From the NCBI GenBank assembly GCA_030665535.1, contig DAOUZU010000028.1, positions 1 through 10,046 on the forward strand: a stretch of DNA of 10,046 bases, read 5' to 3'. This document shows positions 5,699 to 10,046 of this stretch, one piece after another. The stretch comes from Dehalococcoidia bacterium. GTDB taxonomy: Bacteria; Chloroflexota; Dehalococcoidia; Dehalococcoidales; JAUXAE01. The notes under the pieces are model-generated. The model did no database searches and was not told the origin of the DNA. It saw nothing but the letters and a program-made list of their open reading frames with translations. Position 1 is the stretch's first letter, and each line of letters starts with the position of its first letter. A program made the translations under genes and the position numbers.

Positions 5699-6463
5699 AT
5701 GGAGATTGCCTGGATAGTCCTCTTCAGCCTGCTGGGGACAGCAGTAGGCAGCTTCCTCAATGTGGTGGCTGATCGCCTGCCAGCCGGCCGGTCTATTGTC
5801 GGCCCGGCCTCCGGTTGCGATGCCTGCCACAAACGCCTGGCAGCCTTGGACATGATCCCCGTATTCAGTTATCTATGGCTGCGCGGCCGCTGCCGCTACT
5901 GCCACAGCCAGCTCCCCCGGCGTATCCTGTGGGTGGAATTAGGCACCGGCGCCTTGTTCGCCTACCTCTACTGGCAGCTTGGCTTCAACGCCGACCTGGC
6001 TATCGCCACCATTTACGGCAGCTTCTTCATCGCCATCCTGGCTATTGACCTGGAACAGGGTCTCATCCTCAACAAGATGGTCTTCCCGGCGATGCTGGTG
6101 GCCCTAGGCCTCAGCCTGTTCCTGTCCGACCTGGATACGGTACCCACCATCGCCAGCGCCGGCGGCGGCGGCGGTCTGGGTCTGGGGCTTTTTCTGATTA
6201 TCGCCATCGTCTCGCGGGGCGGTATGGGCTGGGGAGATGTTAAGCTGGCCGGTCTAATCGGCCTGGTGGCCGGTTTCCCCCTGGTGCTGGTGGCCGTTAT
6301 GCTGGCCATCATAACGGGTGGCCTGGCCGCCATTGCCCTGCTGGCGCTCAAGCTCCGGGAGAGAAAGCAGACGCTCCCTTTCGGCGTCTTCCTCGCTATC
6401 GGCGCCGTCATCACCCTGGTTCACGGTGCCGGCCTCTGGGACTGGTATTTGGCCCTGTTTTAG
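5699..6463 (+). CDS. pilD: Prepilin leader peptidase / N-methyltransferase (type IV prepilin peptidase)
   Basis: 254 aa, normal family length. This integral membrane aspartic protease cleaves prepilins after the leader glycine and N-methylates the new first residue. The N-terminal domain has 'GSFLNVVADRLP' (17-28) and the zinc-binding pairs C40..C43 and C65..C68, present in bifunctional PilD proteins. The catalytic aspartates are D117 in 'LAIDLEQGLI' and D180 in the diagnostic 'GMGWGDVKLAG' (175-185). 'LPFGVFLAIGA' (226-236) is the conserved C-terminal motif. Several hydrophobic helices fill the rest. A glycine run (155-159) sits in a loop. The ATG at 5699 is the only upstream choice, because an in-frame TAG occurs at 5690-5692. 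No ribosome binding site stands at normal distance; AGGGGG lies about 20 bases away. Its substrates are presumably the two prepilins at 3103-4006. Confidence 0.95.
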   Translation: MEIAWIVLFSLLGTAVGSFLNVVADRLPAGRSIVGPASGCDACHKRLAALDMIPVFSYLWLRGRCRYCHSQLPRRILWVELGTGALFAYLYWQLGFNADLAIATIYGSFFIAILAIDLEQGLILNKMVFPAMLVALGLSLFLSDLDTVPTIASAGGGGGLGLGLFLIIAIVSRGGMGWGDVKLAGLIGLVAGFPLVLVAVMLAIITGGLAAIALLALKLRERKQTLPFGVFLAIGAVITLVHGAGLWDWYLALF

Positions 6464-6514
6464 CCAAAAACCGTCCTTTCTCGTCTTTTACCTTTGTTTT
6501 TTGCAAAATACACC

Positions 6515-6560
6515 TTGACAGCGCTAGTAGAATAGTACTAGGCTTAACAGTACTATAGTA
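6515..6560 (+). promoter_or_regulatory. Promoter with overlapping TAGTACT palindromes upstream of the winged-helix gene
   Basis: A perfect -35 box TTGACA (6515-6520) is followed by a cluster of inverted repeats. CTAGTA/TACTAG (6524-6541, 6-base spacer), TAGTACT/AGTACTA (6533-6555, 9-base spacer) and the 10-bp palindrome TACTATAGTA (6551-6560) overlap each other. AGTACT occurs twice, 15 bases apart. A -10 is not clear: TAGGCT (6539-6544, spacer 18) is only 3/6, and TATAGT (6554-6559) is better but lacks a matching -35. Such a dense set over a promoter suggests a regulated operator, perhaps for the adjacent regulator itself. Confidence 0.5.
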
Positions 6561-6574
6561 ATAGGGGCAGTCAC

Positions 6575-6850
6575 ATGAGACTTGAAGGACGCAGGTCCAG
6601 TATTGAGATTGTAGCTGATATGCTCAGGCTGGGCGAAGCAGGCAAGACCGAGATAATGTACAGCGTCAATATGAGCTACTTCCAGTTGCAGAAGTATCTC
6701 GGCTTTCTGCTGGAGCGCGGCCTTATCGACAAAGTGAAAGTGGGCAACCCCTCCTTTACCTACCGCGTGACCCAGAAAGGTCTCACCTTGCTCCGAAGCA
6801 TAGACGGCATCCTGGAAACACTTGAGCTAAAAGAACCTGAGGAAGCCTAA
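6575..6850 (+). CDS. Single-domain winged-helix DNA-binding protein (HTH_45 / archaeal type)
   Basis: 91 aa. The sequence 'RRSSIEIVADMLRLGEAGKTEIMYSVNMSYFQL..YLGFLLERGLI' is typical of the short archaeal-style winged-helix family: an initial helix, a 'kT.Imy..nmsy.ql.kYl..L...gLi' helix-turn-helix (about 23-51), then a two-stranded wing (52-66, 'KVKVGNPSFTYRVT') and a closing 'QKGLTLLRSI' helix. It has no ligand-binding domain, so any signal would come through dimerisation or a partner. GGGG lies seven bases before the ATG. The palindrome cluster immediately upstream suggests autoregulation, which is inference. It is followed after 34 bases by a 139-aa protein in the same direction with its own strong ribosome binding site, probably one transcript ending at 7343-7369. 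Confidence 0.8.
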   Translation: MRLEGRRSSIEIVADMLRLGEAGKTEIMYSVNMSYFQLQKYLGFLLERGLIDKVKVGNPSFTYRVTQKGLTLLRSIDGILETLELKEPEEA

Positions 6851-6884
6851 CCCCACTAGCAACCATCATCAAAGGAGAGACCCT

Positions 6885-7304
6885 ATGACTGAGCGCAAGA
6901 TGTTGATGGAGTTGGTCAAAAAAATCACCGATAACCGCGGTGACATGTCCCAGACCGATTTTGTCAGCTTCCTGATTGACAGCCAGCTCAAAGACGAGGC
7001 CAAGAGCAAGGCCGCAGTCAGCAGAGAAGAATTTGATGACCTCAGGCAGGATGTCAAGAAGCTTCTGGCCAAGATCGGCGGGCCGAAAGATACCAAGTTT
7101 GTTACCAAGGCAGAGCTGGCCTCCTTCCAGCAGGACACCAAGAGGCTGCTCAAGAACTTCGTTGATTTCTTCATCGGCTACGGGCTTGAGTTGGGCAAGG
7201 ACTCACCCTTGGCTGACCTGGAAGAGCTGACCAGCAAGCTGGGGGAAATTGACAAGGAGTCCGAATCCTTTGAGGGCCAAGAGGTTAAGATCAAGTACAA
7301 GTAA
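6885..7304 (+). CDS. Uncharacterised charged helical protein with an internal repeat
   Basis: 139 aa, rich in Lys, Glu and Asp, with no membrane segment or signal peptide and no cysteine. I do not recognise a family with certainty. Residues 44-60 (VSREEFDDLRQDVKKLL) and 73-89 (VTKAELASFQQDTKRLL) align as an internal repeat with shared V-S/T..E-F/L....Q-D.K-[KR]-L-L. The N-terminus (21-38, 'MSQTDFVSFLIDSQLKDE') could be an amphipathic helix of ribbon-helix-helix type, but the preceding strand is not convincing. The C-terminus is acidic then basic ('GQEVKIKYK'). The ATG has AAGGAGAG at ideal distance. It lies 34 bases after the winged-helix gene and before a terminator, so a regulator–partner pair is likely. 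A phasin-like or DNA-associated structural protein is possible but unproven. Confidence 0.8.
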   Translation: MTERKMLMELVKKITDNRGDMSQTDFVSFLIDSQLKDEAKSKAAVSREEFDDLRQDVKKLLAKIGGPKDTKFVTKAELASFQQDTKRLLKNFVDFFIGYGLELGKDSPLADLEELTSKLGEIDKESESFEGQEVKIKYK

Positions 7305-7342
7305 GCCACCGGGCCTGATAATATACCTGGGTTTTAACCACC

Positions 7343-7369
7343 TCTCTCCACAGCGGAGAGATTTTTTTT
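7343..7369 (+). terminator. Intrinsic terminator of the winged-helix two-gene unit
   Basis: TCTCTCC (7343-7349) pairs with GGAGAGA (7355-7361) around a 5-base loop and is followed by eight T (7362-7369), 38 bases after the 7304 stop. Confidence 0.9.
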
Positions 7370-7386
7370 ATCCCTTTTAGCTTCAA

Positions 7387-7401
7387 TAGAACAGTGTTCT
7401 A
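7387..7401. promoter_or_regulatory. Perfect 15-bp palindrome upstream of the methyltransferase–GH3 unit
   Basis: TAGAACAGTGTTCTA is a perfect inverted repeat of seven-base arms around a central G and is followed directly by GTAC. It sits in the short gap between the terminator and the next gene, the expected place for an operator. It resembles the GAAC...GTTC form of LexA-type boxes, but the spacer is three bases instead of four. It also shares a TAGAAyAGT...CTAG outline with the palindromes at 6524-6541. No convincing -35/-10 pair is visible nearby. Confidence 0.5.
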
Positions 7402-7449
7402 GTACACAAAACCTTCCCAACGCCCAAACGCTCTGCGATAGTGGTTGCT

Positions 7450-8052
7450 ATGTTCTACATTGTCTTGGGCGCCGCTGGTTTCCTGGTGATACACCTTTTC
7501 GACCTTGTTGCCCTAAAAAGGCTTCCCCTGGTCAAGCCGATCACCTGGGGGCTGGGCAACGCCCTGCTCGTTTACGGCACCATTGGCGTCTGCTTAAACG
7601 GAGACACCCTGCCGCTACCGGTCTGGTCTACCTGGCTGGGCTGGGGGCTGCTGGCTGCCTCGCTTATTCTGCTCATCCACGCCCTCTTCATCAACCTGCC
7701 CTTTGGTAAGACCTATGTCAACACCGGTGTCGGCGATAGGCTGGTAACAACCGGCCTCTACGCCCTGGTGCGCCATCCCTGGCTGCACTTTTACGTTCTA
7801 GTTCTTCTTTCACTTCTCCTTGTCTCCCATTCTAGCCTGCTGCTCGTAGCCATCCCGGTATGGCTGGCGCTGAACCTGCCGCTAATAGTCATCCAGGACA
7901 GGTATGTCTTCGGCCGGATGTTCCCCGGCTACGGGGAGTACCGGCAGCGGACGCCCATGCTGTGGCCGAATATAAAGAGTATAAAAGCCTTTCTTGGCCA
8001 GTTTAATGTTTCCCAAGAGTTAAACAAAATCAGAGGAGGTCTATCCAGATGA
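7450..8052 (+). CDS. Integral-membrane methyltransferase, isoprenylcysteine carboxyl / phospholipid methyltransferase-like
   Basis: 200 aa from ATG 7450. Several hydrophobic helices are visible (about 1-19, 31-49, 58-83, 113-147). The C-terminal half holds the family core: 'LVTTGLYALVRHP' (98-110), where Arg-His-Pro is the conserved S-adenosylmethionine-site motif of the ICMT/PEMT-like family, and 'FPGYGEYRQRTPMLWP' (158-173), the usual 'FG.eY..Y...tP...P' ending. The Glu-Glu often found before this motif reads Gln-Asp ('IQDRYVFGRMF'). The family methylates carboxyl, amine or lipid groups at the membrane; the substrate here is unknown. A GTG at 7441 is an alternative start. I prefer the ATG because it opens directly on the first membrane helix, but neither has a good ribosome binding site. 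The last codons overlap the start of the GH3 gene (ATGA), so the two are translationally coupled and probably act together. Confidence 0.8.
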   Translation: MFYIVLGAAGFLVIHLFDLVALKRLPLVKPITWGLGNALLVYGTIGVCLNGDTLPLPVWSTWLGWGLLAASLILLIHALFINLPFGKTYVNTGVGDRLVTTGLYALVRHPWLHFYVLVLLSLLLVSHSSLLLVAIPVWLALNLPLIVIQDRYVFGRMFPGYGEYRQRTPMLWPNIKSIKAFLGQFNVSQELNKIRGGLSR

Positions 8053-9680
8053 GTAAAATAGCCGAACTTTTCAAGCAGGGCAACTACGACGAGCTATGGC
8101 AAAGGTGCTGCGGTTTCCTGGACCTAAGCCTAGACGACTTCATGAAGATTCAACGCCGCCTGCTCCTTGAGCAGATGGAGCTGCTGCGGGGATGCGAGCT
8201 GGGACGCCACATATTCAGGGGGGCCAGCCCGCGCAGCGTGGAGGAATTCCGTGAGATGGTGCCCTTAACCAATTACGACGACTACGCCCCCTTCCTCCTT
8301 AAACGGCGGATGGACGTGCTACCGCGAAAGCCGGTACTGTGGCAGTACACGTCGGGCAAGTCCGGTGAGTACGCCTACCGCTGGGCCCCGCTGACCGCCC
8401 GCCAGCTGGATGAACTGGAGCCGTTGGTTATCGCCCTGGTCATGCTCTCCAGTTGCCATGGCCGCAAGGACGCCACCTTCCTCAAGGGTGATAAAGTCTT
8501 CTACGGTATGGCGCCGCCGCCCTATGCCACCGGTACCATGGCCCGGGTATTTCCCAAGGGCATTTTCCGCTTCCTGCCGCCACCGGAGGAGGCAGAAATG
8601 ATGTCCTTTGAGGACAGGATACGCAATGGCTTTGATATGGCTTTATCCGAAGGGCTGGATATCTGCTTCGCTATGTCCAGTATTACAGTGGCCATCGGTG
8701 ACCGTTTCAGCCAGAAGAACGGCAGCCGAAACATAAAAGCGCTGCTCAAGAATCCCCGGGCGCTGTTGCGGCTGGCCAAGGGAAAACTGAGAGCCAAAAT
8801 GGCCGGCCGCTCTCTCCTGCCCCGGGACATCTGGCCGCTTAAAGGCTTGATAACCTTCGGCATAGACGGCTCCGTCTACCGGGAGAAGATCAAGCAGATG
8901 TGGGGCCGTTACCCGCTGGACTTCCACGGCTGCACCGAGGCGCCGATGATAGCCACCCAGACCTGGGACTACGAAGGAATGACCTTTTTCCCCCATCTTA
9001 ACTTCCTGGAGTTCATCCCGGAAGAAGAGGTCGCCAAAAGCCGGCAGGATCCGTCATACCAACCGTCCACCCTGCTGATGGACGAGATCAAGCCGGGTAA
9101 ATACGAACTGGTGATAACCAACTTTCAGGGCGGGGCCTTCGTCCGCTTCCGGCTGGGGCACCTAGTGGAGATTACCGCCCTTCGTAACGAAAAGCTCAAC
9201 ATAGATATACCGCAGATGCTCTTCCTCTCCCGGGTGGATGACCAGATTGACATCGCCGGCTTCACCCGCCTCTCCGAAAAGGTCATCTGGCAGGCCATAG
9301 AGAACTCCGGCCGTGCCTATAAGGACTGGATAGCCTATAAAGAGATAAGCCAGGACTGTCCCCGGCTCCGCCTCTGCATCGAGCCCAGCCAGGAAAATGG
9401 CGACTCCACCGAGAAGATAGCCGCCGCCATCCACGAGGAGCTGAAGAAGCTGGACGCCCCTTATGCTGAATTGGAATCCTTCACCGGCTTGAGGCCGCTG
9501 GAGGTAACACTACTGCCGCGGGGCGCCTTCAAGCTATACAAAATGAAGCAGCAGGCCGCCGGGGCCGAGCTGGCCCATTTAAAACCGCCCCACATCAATC
9601 CCTCCCCGGCCATCATTGAATACCTGGTGAACGCCACTACCGGCGTGACGGTAAGAGAGGAACGCCGCGTGGAGGCCTAA
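8049..9680 (+). CDS. GH3 auxin-responsive promoter family protein (acyl-adenylating, acyl-amino-acid synthetase-like)
   Basis: 543 aa, typical of the family. GH3 enzymes adenylate carboxylic acids with ATP and, in plants, join them to amino acids; bacterial members are mostly uncharacterised. The N-terminus has 'FREMVPLTNYDDYAPFL' (67-83), matching GH3 'F....Plt.Y.dy...i'. ATP motif 1 is YTSGKSGE (100-107). Motif 2 is HGCTEAP (293-299), the 'YgsTE' equivalent. The next motif, 'FVRFRLGHLVEI' (364-375), matches 'yRyrlGDvv.i' except that His371 replaces the usual ATP-ribose-binding Asp. 'FLSRVDDQIDIAGFTRLSE' (392-410) begins the C-terminal subdomain. No membrane segment is visible. GAGGAGGT lies eight bases before the ATG, which overlaps the stop of the membrane methyltransferase gene. 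The pair suggests activation and methylation or conjugation of one small acid or lipid, which is inference. A strong terminator follows. Confidence 0.88.
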   Translation: MSKIAELFKQGNYDELWQRCCGFLDLSLDDFMKIQRRLLLEQMELLRGCELGRHIFRGASPRSVEEFREMVPLTNYDDYAPFLLKRRMDVLPRKPVLWQYTSGKSGEYAYRWAPLTARQLDELEPLVIALVMLSSCHGRKDATFLKGDKVFYGMAPPPYATGTMARVFPKGIFRFLPPPEEAEMMSFEDRIRNGFDMALSEGLDICFAMSSITVAIGDRFSQKNGSRNIKALLKNPRALLRLAKGKLRAKMAGRSLLPRDIWPLKGLITFGIDGSVYREKIKQMWGRYPLDFHGCTEAPMIATQTWDYEGMTFFPHLNFLEFIPEEEVAKSRQDPSYQPSTLLMDEIKPGKYELVITNFQGGAFVRFRLGHLVEITALRNEKLNIDIPQMLFLSRVDDQIDIAGFTRLSEKVIWQAIENSGRAYKDWIAYKEISQDCPRLRLCIEPSQENGDSTEKIAAAIHEELKKLDAPYAELESFTGLRPLEVTLLPRGAFKLYKMKQQAAGAELAHLKPPHINPSPAIIEYLVNATTGVTVREERRVEA

Positions 9681-9701
9681 AAGCCCTTCTCTCGTCCCAG
9701 C

Positions 9702-9732
9702 AAGCGGGTGGCCCTAAGGCCACCCGCTTTTT
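9702..9732 (+). terminator. Intrinsic terminator after the GH3 gene
   Basis: A perfect 12-bp stem, AAGCGGGTGGCC (9702-9713) with GGCCACCCGCTT (9718-9729), has a CTAA loop. Its last bases run into five T (9728-9732). It lies 21 bases after the stop codon. Confidence 0.92.
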
Positions 9733-9764
9733 ATGTTAAATAGCTAGTCTTTAGTACGGTTTTA

Positions 9765-9793
9765 TTGACAAGGTCTAGGCCTTAAGTCATAAT
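9765..9793 (+). promoter_or_regulatory. Near-consensus sigma-70 type promoter of the last gene
   Basis: TTGACA (9765-9770) and CATAAT (9788-9793) are separated by exactly 17 bases, matching 11 of 12 consensus positions. Transcription would start near 9800, leaving a leader of about 60 nt before the ATG at 9861. Confidence 0.85.
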
Positions 9794-9860
9794 TGAAGCT
9801 ATACCATACATAAAGTAAGTATTATCAACCAGTCTTACCGGTAGTCGGGAGAATGCCCGG

Positions 9861-10046
9861 ATGAATCTTTGGGGCATAATACCACTAGTCAGTTCCCTCG
9901 TATTTATCACCCTGTTCGTAATAGTCCTGCAGCAGGCTAAGAGACGAGTGGACAAGGTCTTCGCCCTTTTCCTGTTTGCCTCCGCCATCTGGAGTTTCTC
10001 CTCTTTTATGCTTGTCTCTGACCCCTCCGCTTCCTCCGGCCGTCTC
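9861..10046 (+). CDS. N-terminal part of a multi-span membrane protein, possibly a 7TM-type sensor kinase (3' end outside window)
   Basis: 62 codons are visible, with no stop before the window ends. Two transmembrane helices are clear: about 5-24 ('GIIPLVSSLVFITLFVIVLQ') and 32-52 ('VFALFLFASAIWSFSSFML'), joined by a short basic loop 'QAKRRVDK'. The pattern of a first helix, a short positive loop, then 'F.lf..a.aiWsf..fml' is common at the start of the 7TM sensor region of bacterial histidine kinases and related receptors, but no enzyme domain is visible. GGGAGA stands eight bases before the ATG, and a strong promoter lies about 60 bases upstream of it, so it is the first gene of its own unit. 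Confidence 0.6.
   Translation, partial: MNLWGIIPLVSSLVFITLFVIVLQQAKRRVDKVFALFLFASAIWSFSSFMLVSDPSASSGRL

Noticed and set aside
8643..8996. Reverse-strand open frames inside the GH3 gene
   Set aside because: They are shadows of a long gene with clear GH3 motifs and carry no supporting signals.

Overview
The window looks like a stretch of bacterial chromosome, most plausibly from an uncultivated member of the Chloroflexota (Dehalococcoidia-like). That placement is inference, based on a PilM–PilN fusion with a degenerate nucleotide fold, an archaeal-style one-domain winged-helix protein, a TackOD1-like zinc module, a bacterial GH3 protein, and clean sigma-70 type promoters and intrinsic terminators. 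There is no rRNA, tRNA, CRISPR array, transposase or integrase.

Region 1 (1-3083, + strand) is the end of a type IV pilus operon: the C-terminal part of a PilO-like alignment protein, a PilM–PilN fusion, and the PilT twitching ATPase, closed by a strong terminator. Region 2 (3103-4110, - strand) converges on it. It has a near-consensus promoter, a first prepilin, a structured 180-nt gap with two RNA hairpins, and a second prepilin. Both prepilins have the G^FTLxE processing site and closely related N-terminal halves.

Region 3 (4207-5633, - strand) is one gene for a cytoplasmic zinc-ribbon protein with two tandem restriction-endonuclease-like domains; the second copy has lost its catalytic residues. 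A consensus promoter lies inside the longest possible reading frame, so the true start is about 22 codons downstream. Divergent from it is the prepilin peptidase PilD (5699-6463), which would process the prepilins of region 2. PilD lacks a good ribosome binding site and may be leaderless.

Region 4 (6515-7369, + strand) is a small two-gene unit. It encodes a 91-aa winged-helix regulator preceded by a cluster of TAGTACT palindromes and a 139-aa charged helical protein with an internal repeat, and it ends in a terminator. Region 5 (7387-9732, + strand) starts with a perfect 15-bp palindrome. It encodes a membrane methyltransferase of the isoprenylcysteine/phospholipid type, translationally coupled by an ATGA overlap to a GH3-family acyl-adenylating enzyme, and ends in a 12-bp perfect terminator stem. 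Region 6 (9765-end) is a promoter and the first 62 codons of a multi-membrane-span protein, probably a sensor kinase or similar receptor.

The pilus genes form a functional group: alignment complex, retraction ATPase, pilin subunits and peptidase. The extension ATPase PilB, the platform PilC and any secretin are not in the window. Regions 3-6 are accessory units with no visible functional tie to the pilus.
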